Origin: an uncultured Paraprevotella sp.
GTDB lineage: Bacteria > Bacteroidota > Bacteroidia > Bacteroidales > Bacteroidaceae
Reading direction: 5' to 3'
Length of the DNA stretch: 64,000 bases
Assembly: GCA_944321565.1 (NCBI GenBank)
Contig: CALULT010000007.1
Location: forward strand, 1-64,000
Both the position numbers and the translations under genes were made by a program. Below the pieces are notes generated by a model. The model searched no databases. It had not been told where the DNA came from and worked only from the letters and a program-made list of their open reading frames with translations. Of the stretch, positions 51,161 through 59,606 are shown piece after piece (the first letter of the stretch is position 1; every line of letters starts with the position of its first letter).

Positions 51161-53371
51161 TTATTGCAGATGCTCGATGAAGAAGTCGGTGATGCTCGTG
51201 AAGAGGTGGTTGCGCGTGTTGCCGCCTGTGATGTTGTGGTTGCGGTTGTTGTAGGGTAGCATCATGAACGGCTTGCCGGCTTGCACGAGGGCTTCGGCAT
51301 ACTCCATCGAGTTGCGGAAATGCACGTTGTCGTCGGCTGTGCCGTGGCAGATGAGCAACGCGCCGTGCAGTTGCCCGGCAAGGCTGATGGGGCAACGGTC
51401 GTATCCGTTGGCATTCTCTTTCGGTGTGCGCATGAAACGTTCCGTATAGACCGTGTCGTAGTAACGCCAGCTCGTGGGCGGGGCCACGGCCACGCCTGCG
51501 GCAAACACGGGGCGGCCTTCGCTCATGCTCATCAACGTGTTGAAGCCGCCGTAGCTCCATCCCCAGATGCCGATGCGGCTGCTGTCCACGTAGGGCAACG
51601 TGCCGAGATACTGTGCCGTCTCCACCTGGTCGCGGGCTTCGAGGTAGCCCAGGTTCAGGTAGGTGCATTTTTCGAACTCCGCGCCCCGGCCTCCGGTGCC
51701 TCGCCCGTCCACGCACACGCAGATGAAGCCTTTCGAAGCCAGATAGTGTTCATACAGGACACCGCCCATGTTGCCCGCGTTCCAAGAGTCGATGACCTGT
51801 TGCGAGCCGGGGCCGCTGTACTGGAACATGATGACGGGATATTTCTTGGCGGGATCGAAATCGGCGGGTTTCACCATGTAGCCGTTGAGTGAGATGCCCT
51901 CTCCCGTGGTGAAGCTGAAGAACTCCTGCTTCCCGAGGTTGAGGCCGCCCAGCTTTTCGGCGAGCGCACGGTTGTCCTCCAGTGTTTCCAGCGTCTTGCC
52001 GTTGCGGTTGCACAGGGTGGTGACGTAGGGCGTGTGGATGTTGGAATACACGTTGATGTAGTATTTCAAGGTCTTGCTGAACACGGCACTGTTGTCGCCT
52101 TCCTGTGTGGAAAGTTTCGTGACTTCTCCCTTGCTGTTGCTGCGATAGACGGTGGTGTGCGCCGGGTCATCCGCATGGTTGGCTGAGAAGTAGTAGTTTC
52201 CGCCTTCCGGGTCGTAGCCATAAAAGTCCCGGACGATGAGTTTTTCCGGCGTGACTTTTCCCACCAGGCTTCCGTTGAAGTCGTAGAGATAGATGTGGTT
52301 GTATCCGTCGCGTTCGCTGGTCAGCACGAAACGGTTGGGGTAGAAGGCCAGGTTGCGGAACACGTTTTCGTTGACGTATTTGTCCACCTCGTCGCGCAGG
52401 ATCTTCTTGCACTCCGTGGAGCGCGGGTTGGCCATATAGATTTCCAGGCAGTCCTGGTGGCGGTTCAGGGTGAAGACGGCCAGTTTCGCCGGGTCGCTGG
52501 TGAAGCGGATGCGCGGGATGTAGGCATCTTCCGCAAGCGGCAGTTGCATCGTGCGGACGACCCGTGCCTTGATGTCGAACGTCTGTACGCTCACCGTGGA
52601 GTTGGCCGTGCCGGCCACCGGGTATTTGTACTCGTACAGTCCCGGGTATTCGGCATACGCTTCCTTTTCCGGGTGGCTGCCTTTGTACCAAGGGAAGGAG
52701 AAAGTGGCCACTTTCGTCTCGTCATAGCGTATCCACGCCATCATGGTGTTGTCGGCGTTGAAGTCAAACGAGCGCATGGTGGAAAACTCCTCTTCGTTCA
52801 CCCAGTCGGGGATGCCGTTGATGACGGCGTTGCGCTTGCCGTCCTTGGTGACCTGGCTTTCGCTGTTGCCGAAGAGCAGCTTGACCAAGAACAGGTTGTT
52901 GTCGCGGACGAAGCCCACCAGGTTGCCGTCCGGCGAGAATTTGGGCGATTGCTGCGGGCCGCCGTCCGAGAGGCGTTCCAACGTGCCGTTATTGATGTCG
53001 TAGATGTAATATACGGCGGTGAAGGAATGGCGGTAGATGGGACGGGTCTCCGTCTGTATCAGCATTTTCTTCTCGTCGGGAGACATGATGTAGCCGTCTA
53101 TCGTTTCCAGTTTGACATTGCGGGCCGTGGCCACGTCGAAAATCACGTCCTTGCGGCTGCCGTCCTTGAAGGAATACGTGACGATTTGTTTGCGGTCCGG
53201 GCTGAGCCGCGAGAAGGTTTCCCCGTCGTTCATCGGGTGGATGCCGCTGATGCGCTTGGCGGAATAGGCGCCTCCGCACAGGTCTTCGAGGGTCAGCTTT
53301 CCGGCTGCATCTGTTCGGCCTGGCGCGATGGCCAGCAGGCATCCCAAAAGGATTGTTGCAATCTTGTTCAT
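51161..53371 (-). CDS. Dipeptidyl peptidase IV, S9 serine peptidase, exported
   Basis: A 736-residue S9B peptidase with a signal peptide (MNKIATILLGCLLAIAP). The eight-bladed propeller carries the WVNEEEF double-Glu motif that binds the free N-terminus. The alpha/beta hydrolase domain has nucleophile Ser606 in GWSYGG, the Asp in HGTADDNVH and His in NRNHNITGG. It releases X-Pro or X-Ala dipeptides; in Bacteroides homologues act in the periplasm and alter host incretin or collagen-derived peptides. It is convergent with the HAD gene. A TAATTTTG promoter is at 53407-53414. Confidence 0.92.
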   Translation of the reverse strand: MNKIATILLGCLLAIAPGRTDAAGKLTLEDLCGGAYSAKRISGIHPMNDGETFSRLSPDRKQIVTYSFKDGSRKDVIFDVATARNVKLETIDGYIMSPDEKKMLIQTETRPIYRHSFTAVYYIYDINNGTLERLSDGGPQQSPKFSPDGNLVGFVRDNNLFLVKLLFGNSESQVTKDGKRNAVINGIPDWVNEEEFSTMRSFDFNADNTMMAWIRYDETKVATFSFPWYKGSHPEKEAYAEYPGLYEYKYPVAGTANSTVSVQTFDIKARVVRTMQLPLAEDAYIPRIRFTSDPAKLAVFTLNRHQDCLEIYMANPRSTECKKILRDEVDKYVNENVFRNLAFYPNRFVLTSERDGYNHIYLYDFNGSLVGKVTPEKLIVRDFYGYDPEGGNYYFSANHADDPAHTTVYRSNSKGEVTKLSTQEGDNSAVFSKTLKYYINVYSNIHTPYVTTLCNRNGKTLETLEDNRALAEKLGGLNLGKQEFFSFTTGEGISLNGYMVKPADFDPAKKYPVIMFQYSGPGSQQVIDSWNAGNMGGVLYEHYLASKGFICVCVDGRGTGGRGAEFEKCTYLNLGYLEARDQVETAQYLGTLPYVDSSRIGIWGWSYGGFNTLMSMSEGRPVFAAGVAVAPPTSWRYYDTVYTERFMRTPKENANGYDRCPISLAGQLHGALLICHGTADDNVHFRNSMEYAEALVQAGKPFMMLPYNNRNHNITGGNTRNHLFTSITDFFIEHLQ

Positions 53372-53406
53372 CTTACTATATATAAAATAGGTGTTTCTAT
53401 CATCTG

Positions 53407-53414
53407 CAAAATTA
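53407..53414 (-). promoter_or_regulatory. -7 element TAATTTTG for the DPP IV gene
   Basis: CAAAATTA on the plus strand is TAATTTTG leftward, 36 bp before the start codon at 53371. Confidence 0.55.
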
Positions 53415-53469
53415 GGAAAAAAGACGGAATATCCTTCAAGAAATCGGGCTAATTAGTCCGATAAGTCTA

Positions 53470-53663
53470 AGAAACTGTTTTGAATTTCTACAAAAAGTTT
53501 TTCCCCGCTTGATGTACTCGTTTTCGTGTGTGCTTTGGGCGATTTTCCGGCCAGTTTCACTTCTGTTCTTCGTCAGATAGCTCGCTATCTTTCTCATCAC
53601 GGAAGCAAAACTGACTCGAAAACTCATCCCAAATCATCGCACGATAAATTCAAAACAGTTTCT
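53470..53663. mobile_element. MITE-like element with 18-bp perfect terminal inverted repeats
   Basis: AGAAACTGTTTTGAATTT (53470-53487) and its exact reverse complement (53646-53663) flank 158 bp. A leftward frame of 63 codons (53436-53627) reads through it, but I regard it as incidental. A 38-nt copy of the left end is at 40812-40849, and 12 nt of the same end (AAAACAGTTTCT) are at 22279-22290. No transposase is present. It separates the promoters of DPP IV and the TonB receptor end. Confidence 0.75.
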
Positions 53664-53694
53664 AATTAGCCCGATGGGTTTGACTGGTTCCGCC

Positions 53695-55746
53695 TTACCA
53701 GTTGAACCGGACGCTGCCGCCCACCCGGAACCAGAAGCCCGGCTGGGGGATGTTGCCCAGGTCGTAATAGGTGTGGTCGGTCAGGTTGTTGCCTTCGGCA
53801 TACAATTGGTAGCGCGGGGTGCGCCATTGCACACGAAGGTCGAGCAGGGCGTAGGGGTGGTAGGGTGTGAGGACGCCCGCCGGGTCGCCGGTTCCGGCAT
53901 AGCGGATGTAGCTGCCCATGCGGTCTTGCCAGCGGAAGGCCCAGGTGGCCGACAGGTTGCGCCAGATGCGGTGGGTCAGGCCGGCCACGAACTTGTGGCG
54001 CAGATGTTCCAGCGCGTAGTTGGACTTATAGACGGCCACGTCGTCGTGCCGCCGTTGATGGATGTAGGTGTATCCCGCGCTGAGACGTTCCACGAAGCAG
54101 CGTTCGCCCCATGCCTCGCACGGAAGCCATGCCGCATTGGCTTCCACGCCATAGTTGTCCAGCTTGAAGTTGGCGGAGTGATATACATCGTCCGCAGTGT
54201 ACATCACCCAGTCGATCATGTTCTTTCCCTTGTGGTAGAACACCTCAGCCGAGGCCTTTACGCCCGTGCGGCGGAACTGTGCGCCGAGGCTGAATGCCTG
54301 CGTCTCTTCGGGGTGCAGCCCCACGTTGCCTTCCAGCGTGGGACTTTTGTAATACAGGTCGGTGAAGGTGGGCATGCGCAGGGCCATGTTCCACGAGGCC
54401 GCGATTTTCCAGTCGTGCGCCGGGCGGTAGGAGATGTCCATGCCGGGATAGAAGTGGAAGCGGTCGTCGTAGCCGCTGTTCCGGTTGGCCATGACCCCTG
54501 CGGAGAAGGTCGCCTTCGGAAGCAGCACGTTGTGTTCCAGGTAGTAGCTCAGGTCCGTCCGGTTGTCTTTGTTCGTGTATTTCCTTCCGCCGTGCCAGGG
54601 CACGTCCACATATTGCTTCTCGTCCATCGGCCGTCCCAGTGTGGTGCTGAAGATGCCTTCGTTGCGCATCTCCATGCCGAAAGCGGTTTTGCCGAGGCGC
54701 GTGGTGAAGTAGGCGTTCAGGTTGAGTCCATACACGTCCGTGCGGTGGAAATTCTCTCCGTTGGACGAATGGCGGGTGAGTTGGTAATGGTCTAGCGAAC
54801 GGTTCCAATAGAGGGTGGGCAGCAGGTGGAGCCATCCCAGCCGCGTGTCCGCCTGTACGGAGACGATGTAGCGGTTCGTTTCTTCGTATTGGTTGTCGTA
54901 CCGGGCGGAGTAGAACGTGTTGGCCCCGTATTTTTGCTGGCTGAATCCGGCCTGCCAGCGGATGTCGGCTGTCGGGGTGGAGAGGCCGCCTTGGTAGTAG
55001 GCGCGCCAAGTGTCGAAATCGCTGTTCGGCGTGGCTCCGTCGGTGCGCAGGTAGCTTCCCGAAATTTGGCTGGTCCATTTTCCTTCCGAGAGGTTCAGGC
55101 GCAGGCCGCCTCCGCCGAGGCCGTAGGCTCCGCCGGTAGCATGGGCTTGGATGTGTTTCTGTCTTTCAGCCGAAGTGACGATGTTGACGGCTCCGCAAAA
55201 GGCGGAGGTGCCGAAGACCCGGGCTGCGGGGCCTTCCAGGATTTCGATGCGTTCGATGTCTTCGATGGCCACGGGGAAGTCTGCCGTCAGGTGGCCGGTT
55301 TGCGGGTTGTTGATGTTCACGCCGTTGAGCAGGACGGTAATCTGGTCAAAGGTGCCCCCGCGGATGGAGAGGTCTGTCTGTATGCCCATCGCGCCGCGCT
55401 GGCGCACGTCGATGCCTGCGGCATACTTCAGGAGGTCGTTCACACTTTGCACGGGCGCGCTCTCAATCATGGCGCGGTCCAGTACAGTCACCATTCTCGC
55501 CGCTTCCTTGTCGGTCAGCGGTACCCGGGTGCCGGTCACTTCGATGCCTTGCATCACCATTTCGCCGTCGGCCAGGTGGTGTTCCGTCTGTGCCGACACG
55601 GACTGCGTGTTGGCAAACGTCAGGGTGGAGACGGACAACGTGCAGATGACCACTTCGCGGTGCAGGCTGTTGAACACCGCGTAGGGCTTGTTGGCGAAAT
55701 GCTTGAAGCGCATCACCGGGCGTTTCCAAGTTTGTTTTTTGTACAT
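53695..55746 (-). CDS. TonB-dependent outer-membrane receptor (BtuB-like)
   Basis: A 683-residue receptor. A long N-terminal signal region (about 1-52, ends SVSAQ) is followed by a plug domain (VTVLDRAMIESAPVQSVNDL, LSIRGGTFDQITVLLNGV, IERIEILEGPAARVFGTSAF) and a 22-strand barrel ending in VRFNW with a terminal aromatic. No SusD partner is adjacent, so it is not a glycan SusC; the shape is that of cobalamin or heme/siderophore receptors. No cobalamin riboswitch was seen upstream: the gap holds only a hairpin terminator. The substrate is open. Confidence 0.88.
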   Translation of the reverse strand: MYKKQTWKRPVMRFKHFANKPYAVFNSLHREVVICTLSVSTLTFANTQSVSAQTEHHLADGEMVMQGIEVTGTRVPLTDKEAARMVTVLDRAMIESAPVQSVNDLLKYAAGIDVRQRGAMGIQTDLSIRGGTFDQITVLLNGVNINNPQTGHLTADFPVAIEDIERIEILEGPAARVFGTSAFCGAVNIVTSAERQKHIQAHATGGAYGLGGGGLRLNLSEGKWTSQISGSYLRTDGATPNSDFDTWRAYYQGGLSTPTADIRWQAGFSQQKYGANTFYSARYDNQYEETNRYIVSVQADTRLGWLHLLPTLYWNRSLDHYQLTRHSSNGENFHRTDVYGLNLNAYFTTRLGKTAFGMEMRNEGIFSTTLGRPMDEKQYVDVPWHGGRKYTNKDNRTDLSYYLEHNVLLPKATFSAGVMANRNSGYDDRFHFYPGMDISYRPAHDWKIAASWNMALRMPTFTDLYYKSPTLEGNVGLHPEETQAFSLGAQFRRTGVKASAEVFYHKGKNMIDWVMYTADDVYHSANFKLDNYGVEANAAWLPCEAWGERCFVERLSAGYTYIHQRRHDDVAVYKSNYALEHLRHKFVAGLTHRIWRNLSATWAFRWQDRMGSYIRYAGTGDPAGVLTPYHPYALLDLRVQWRTPRYQLYAEGNNLTDHTYYDLGNIPQPGFWFRVGGSVRFNW

Positions 55747-55767
55747 AGATTTGATAAATTAGTGAAT

Positions 55768-55797
55768 AAAAAAACGCCTGCCGTTTCCGGTAGGCGT
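55768..55797 (-). terminator. Terminator downstream of the CMD-cupin remnant
   Basis: ACGCCTGCCG (55774-55783) pairs with CGGTAGGCGT (55788-55797), with one wobble pair, and read leftward the hairpin ends in seven Ts. It closes the leftward ABC operon and isolates the TonB receptor gene. Confidence 0.85.
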
Positions 55798-55841
55798 TGC
55801 AAAGGTAAGCAAAAATATCGGTTTGCCGGGCGGGGAAGGCG

Positions 55842-56347
55842 TTATTTCCCCAATCGGTCGTATGCTTCGTCCGTCACGGGTTTCAGCCATTCGTTGGACG
55901 TGTTTTCGCCCGGCACTTCGAAGGCGAGGTGGGCGAACCAGCTGTCGGCCGTCGCGCCGTGCCAGTGTTTCACGTTGGCCGGGATGTGGATGACATCGCC
56001 CGAATGTATCTGCACGGCTTCCTTGCCTTCCTCCTGATACCATCCGCGTCCGGCCATGCACACCGGCATCTGCCTGCCGCCTTTCGTGGCGTGGTGGATG
56101 TGCCAGTTGTTGCGGCAGCGTGGCTCGAAGGTGACGTTGGAGAAGGGCATCTGTTCCTTCGAAACGCGGGCCAGATAGCTGTTGCCGATGAAGTACTGGG
56201 CGTATGCCGTGCTCGGTTCGCCGATGGGGAAGATTATCTCATGCTGGAAGGCGGCTTTGCCGTTGTTACCTTCCGTGTCATCAGCCCACACGTCCTTGGC
56301 CAGCCTGAAAGCCCCCATGCGTTGGGCTATCTGGCATAGAAGGCGAT
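55842..56347 (-). pseudogene. CMD-cupin gene, 5'-truncated and decayed, cupin part intact
   Basis: From ATG at 56318 a 158-residue frame encodes a full cupin: NWHIHHATKGGRQMPVCMAG, VQIHSGDVIHIPANVKHWHG and WLKPVTDEAYDRLG. Its first residues MGAFRLAKDVWADD are the end of a carboxymuconolactone decarboxylase (CMD) domain. Just upstream another frame reads IAFYA-R-stop-PNAWG, matching the family motif FYAGWPNAWGAF if AGATAG were GGATGG and one G were added to GGGGG. So a CMD-cupin fusion lost its front and has two G-to-A changes and a 1-nt deletion. It abuts the last permease gene: the remnant begins at its stop codon (56348). Confidence 0.7.
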
Positions 56348-57274
56348 TTATTTGACGGAAGGAAAATGGGACATGATGTGGTGGGGCATCCAGAAGCAGA
56401 GTGCCAGTCCGGCGAGGGCGGCGACGAGCAGGGCGAGGGTCGTCGGGTCTTTCCATGACACGATGAGGGAGGCCCGGCGCATGCGGAGATAAGTCAGGAC
56501 GTAGCCGGACAACAGGAGGAAGGAGGGTATGCCATAAGTCCATCCGAAGAGCCAGCGTGGCGAGGCAAAATGCCTGTAGAAATCTTCGCCAAGGACCAAA
56601 AGCACATAGCCGAGGTAAATTCCGTAGTAGCCCAGGCCAAGAAGCAGCACGACACTCAATGTCTTTTGGAAGGGTTTCTTGCGCCAATAGGTCGCGCCGA
56701 GGATGAACAAGGCCTGCAGGGCGTAGGCTTCCAAGATGCAGATGGGAAGATAGATGTCTCCGGCATTTCCTGATGTCCAAGGCACGGGGAAGGAAACCGA
56801 TACCTCAGGATATAGGAAGTGGATGAAACCGATGCGCGTGAAATCGGCGAGTACGGCGGCGAGGGCAAACAGCGGGAGGGGCACAAGGGAGGTGCGAAGC
56901 CAGTGCACGGCAAACTTTTCGGCATCGGAGGCCGGGAGCGTCAGGTCGCCGATGTAGTCGCGGCGGTGCTTGGAGGCGTGGAAGAAGGTGCTGCCGATGA
57001 AAGCCAGGTAGAATAGCAGGCAGATGGAAGTTGAAAAGCCGATCAGGCTCCAACTCTCGTCAATGCCCCTTGCGGCTTTCTCCATGAGAAGTTCAGTGTA
57101 GAGCCGACTGCCTTTGGCCACGGGTTGCGTCTTCGTGAAGTCAATCCAGATGAACAGCAGCGTCAGGATGCCGTAGGGGATGATGAAGTCGTAGAAAAAC
57201 TGTCCGCGGTTCTCGGTCCAGTCTTTGCGCAGGTAGTGTATGAAGCGCACGGGGTTGAAAGTGTTTTTGTTCAT
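56348..57274 (-). CDS. ABC-2-like multi-pass membrane protein E of the five-paralog operon
   Basis: A 308-residue protein with about six helices. It shares with its four paralogs the start FNPVRFIHYLRKDWTENRG, the segment GDLTLPASDAEKFAVHWL, LADFTRIGFIHF and LGATYWRKKPFQKTLS. Its first 50 coding bases are almost identical to those of the neighbouring gene at 58250, so it came from a recent tandem duplication. It is the last gene of the operon. It is presumed to be the membrane partner of the ATPase at 61284-62129. The stop codon touches the decayed CMD-cupin gene. Confidence 0.85.
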   Translation of the reverse strand: MNKNTFNPVRFIHYLRKDWTENRGQFFYDFIIPYGILTLLFIWIDFTKTQPVAKGSRLYTELLMEKAARGIDESWSLIGFSTSICLLFYLAFIGSTFFHASKHRRDYIGDLTLPASDAEKFAVHWLRTSLVPLPLFALAAVLADFTRIGFIHFLYPEVSVSFPVPWTSGNAGDIYLPICILEAYALQALFILGATYWRKKPFQKTLSVVLLLGLGYYGIYLGYVLLVLGEDFYRHFASPRWLFGWTYGIPSFLLLSGYVLTYLRMRRASLIVSWKDPTTLALLVAALAGLALCFWMPHHIMSHFPSVK

Positions 57275-57308
57275 GATGTGTTTACTTTAGGGTTGTGGAA
57301 TGTAGGAC

Positions 57309-58250
57309 TTATTGTGCCGTAAGTCGGGCAGCAGTGTCACAGGGAATCCAACAGCAGAGGATCAGTCCGGCAACGGCAACGGCGAGCAAGGCGAGGCTCG
57401 TGCGGTCTTTCCATGATACGATGAGCGAGACCCTCCGTATGCGGAGGTAGGACATAACGTAGCCGAACACGAGCAGGAATACGTTCAAGCCGATGCCCAA
57501 ATGCCCGTAGAATGCTTGCCAGTCGAAGTTTTTCAGATTGGCTTCTTTGACAATGGCAAACATGTTCCAAATGAACAGACCGTAATAGAACGTGCCGAGG
57601 AGCATCAATACGCAAAAAGTGGTTTGGAAGGGATTGTTGCGCCAATAGGTCGTGCCGAGGATGAACAGGGCTTGCACGGCATAAGCTTGAAGAAGCTCAT
57701 TGGGAAGATAGGAATAGTTGAACCACTCTACGGGATAGGCCAAGTCCGTGTTTGGGAAAATGTGATGGATGAGCTCGATGCGTGTGAAGTCGGCCAACAT
57801 GGCGGCGAGGGCAAACAGCAGAGAAGAAATGAAAGTAGCCTGTAGCCAGCACATCGCGAATTTCTCTGAAGCGGAGACCGGAAGCGTCAGGTCGGTAATG
57901 AGATTCTGGCGGAGCTTGGATGCGCGGAAGAAACGGCTGCCGGTGTAAGCTAGGAAGAGTGCGAATACGGTGGCAGTCGTGGCAGAGATGGGGGTGTTCA
58001 GGCTTTCGTGTCCTTCTGCGGCCAATGTCAGCAGCACCTTGTAATTGTCGGTCTTCACGGCGATGCCTTGCCGTTCATCATCCAAAGATTGAGTTACATA
58101 CACAGTCCGACCGTAGTCGATGAACAGGAACAGAGCCGTCAGGAGGACATAGGCTATAAGGAAATGGAATAGATGCCGGATGCCGTTTTCGGTCCAGTTC
58201 TTGCGCAGGTAGTGCATGAAGCGCACAGGGTTGAAAGTGTTTTTGTTCAT
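57309..58250 (-). CDS. ABC-2-like multi-pass membrane protein D
   Basis: A 313-residue protein starting MNKNTFNPVRFMHYLRKNW; text before this Met in the longer frame is the neighbour gene read out of frame. Paralog motifs are DLTLPVSASEKFAMCWL, LADFTRIELIHHI and ALFILGTTYWRNNPFQ. The ATG overlaps the stop of gene C by 4 nt (ATGA), so it is translationally coupled. Amphipathic start, six or so helices, and a C-terminal IVSWKDRTSLALL motif are also shared with E. Confidence 0.85.
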   Translation of the reverse strand: MNKNTFNPVRFMHYLRKNWTENGIRHLFHFLIAYVLLTALFLFIDYGRTVYVTQSLDDERQGIAVKTDNYKVLLTLAAEGHESLNTPISATTATVFALFLAYTGSRFFRASKLRQNLITDLTLPVSASEKFAMCWLQATFISSLLFALAAMLADFTRIELIHHIFPNTDLAYPVEWFNYSYLPNELLQAYAVQALFILGTTYWRNNPFQTTFCVLMLLGTFYYGLFIWNMFAIVKEANLKNFDWQAFYGHLGIGLNVFLLVFGYVMSYLRIRRVSLIVSWKDRTSLALLAVAVAGLILCCWIPCDTAARLTAQ

Positions 58251-59218
58251 GATGGTTGAAAAAAGTGATTGGGATATTGGACGTAAGGGAAATGCCGGAC
58301 TATATAGTGGGGCATATAGATGCAGAGGGCAACGGCCACAAGAATGGCCGCGAGGAGGACCAAGGTGGCCTTGTCTTTCCACGAGGGCGGCATCAGACCG
58401 CAATGTTTCATGCGGATGTAGGCGAGGACATTGGTAAGCAGGGTGACGGATATGAGGATGTAGAGAATCCATGCGTTGCCCCATGTGGCCGGCGGGTCGC
58501 GGTGGAAATATTCCGGCTGGAGGCTTTCCGATGTGAGGGCGTAGGTCGCACAAAGGAAGAAGGTGAGCAGCAGGCAGACTGTCAGCGTCTTGAGGGTCGG
58601 ATTCTTGCGCCAATAGGTGCTTCCGAACATGAAAAGGCTCTGGAACCCTGTTCCCATAATCAAGGCCAGCACTTTGGTGTCGGTCTCGTAGTCATAGGGC
58701 ATGACGAAAGAGAAGGCGGCTTCCGGAAAAGTCAGTCGGGTGATGCCGACCCGTGTGAGTTCGGCCAGCCCGGCGGCGCAGTAGAATGTGACTACGGACA
58801 GCAGCAGGATGCGGAGCCCGCTGCCAAGGTACCGTTCCAGGTTCGACACGGGGAGGCACAAGTATGCGGCCAGTGCCCGTTTGTCGCGGCTTTCTTTCAT
58901 GAACTGCCCTCCGGCGAAAATCATGAAGAGGCAGAGGAACACGCCGGAAAACAGACTGATTCCTATCCATGCCTCATCAATGCCTTGGGCGGCTTTTTCC
59001 ATGAGGTCGGCCATGTGAGAGGTGTGCGGCTGCCCGTGACGGACTGCTTCCAAATCATTGGCTATGTGGTATCTGCTGATAAGGCCATACCAAGTGAAGA
59101 CGACCGACATCAGCATGTAGAAGACGATGCCGAGGCGAAGGTACGAGGGGAAGGCTTCGCGGCTGTCTTTCCGTATGAAAGCCCAGAAGCGGGCGAGTTT
59201 GAAGTGAGTGGTGTGCAT
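58247..59218 (-). CDS. ABC-2-like multi-pass membrane protein C
   Basis: A 323-residue protein: start MHTTHFKLARFWAFIRKDSR, paralog motifs LCLPVSNLERYLGSGL, GLAELTRVGITRL and SLFMFGSTYWRKNPTLKT, C-terminal PPSWKDKATLVLL. It begins 4 nt after the regulator gene. The MHT-xHF start is shared with B. Membrane topology of six helices is expected; role unknown except as a partner of the ATPase. Confidence 0.85.
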   Translation of the reverse strand: MHTTHFKLARFWAFIRKDSREAFPSYLRLGIVFYMLMSVVFTWYGLISRYHIANDLEAVRHGQPHTSHMADLMEKAAQGIDEAWIGISLFSGVFLCLFMIFAGGQFMKESRDKRALAAYLCLPVSNLERYLGSGLRILLLSVVTFYCAAGLAELTRVGITRLTFPEAAFSFVMPYDYETDTKVLALIMGTGFQSLFMFGSTYWRKNPTLKTLTVCLLLTFFLCATYALTSESLQPEYFHRDPPATWGNAWILYILISVTLLTNVLAYIRMKHCGLMPPSWKDKATLVLLAAILVAVALCIYMPHYIVRHFPYVQYPNHFFQPS

Positions 59219-59222
59219 AGGG

Positions 59223-59606
59223 CTATGGTTGGATTTTTTCGAATCGGTTGTTGCAATATTGCCGGTAGAGCGCGGCCAGTTCTTCGGGCGTGATGCCGAT
59301 GGAGCGGGCTTGCCGGAAGAAGTCGTAGAGTTCTTCGTTCATGAAGGTTTCGCGGCGGAAAGCGCGGATGCGCCCCGCCGCCTCTTGCTCCACGAAGTAG
59401 CCGATGCCGCGCTGCATGCGGATGACGGCGCGCGACTGCAGGAAGTCGTAAGAGCGCATGGCAGTGTTGGGGTTGACTTCCACCGTGGCGGCATAGTCGC
59501 GCACCGAGGGCAGACGGTCGCCCTCGGCGTAGCGTCCCTGCAGAATTTCGTCGCAGATGCGGTCGGCGATTTGCAGATAGATGGGTTTGCTTTCTTTGAA
59601 ATTCAT
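59223..59606 (-). CDS. GntR-family regulator of the YtrA type
   Basis: A 127-residue protein with a winged-helix domain (residues about 1-72: PIYLQIADRICDEILQGRYA, GDRLPSVRDYAATVEVNPNT) and a short helical tail without ligand domain, which is the YtrA subfamily layout. These regulators repress ABC-transporter operons and are relieved by cell-wall-active antibiotics in Firmicutes. It lies in the middle of the operon, overlapping gene B by 4 nt, so it would be auto-regulated. A candidate operator is at 62155-62178. Confidence 0.9.
   Translation of the reverse strand: MNFKESKPIYLQIADRICDEILQGRYAEGDRLPSVRDYAATVEVNPNTAMRSYDFLQSRAVIRMQRGIGYFVEQEAAGRIRAFRRETFMNEELYDFFRQARSIGITPEELAALYRQYCNNRFEKIQP

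Noticed and set aside
53436..53627. 63-residue leftward gene in the inverted-repeat element
   Set aside because: It overlaps the terminal repeat and the DPP IV upstream region; its protein text is basic and low in hydrophobics, more like repeat-derived readthrough.
55747..55841. Cobalamin riboswitch before the TonB receptor
   Set aside because: The gap has only a terminator hairpin and no room for a riboswitch of about 200 nt.
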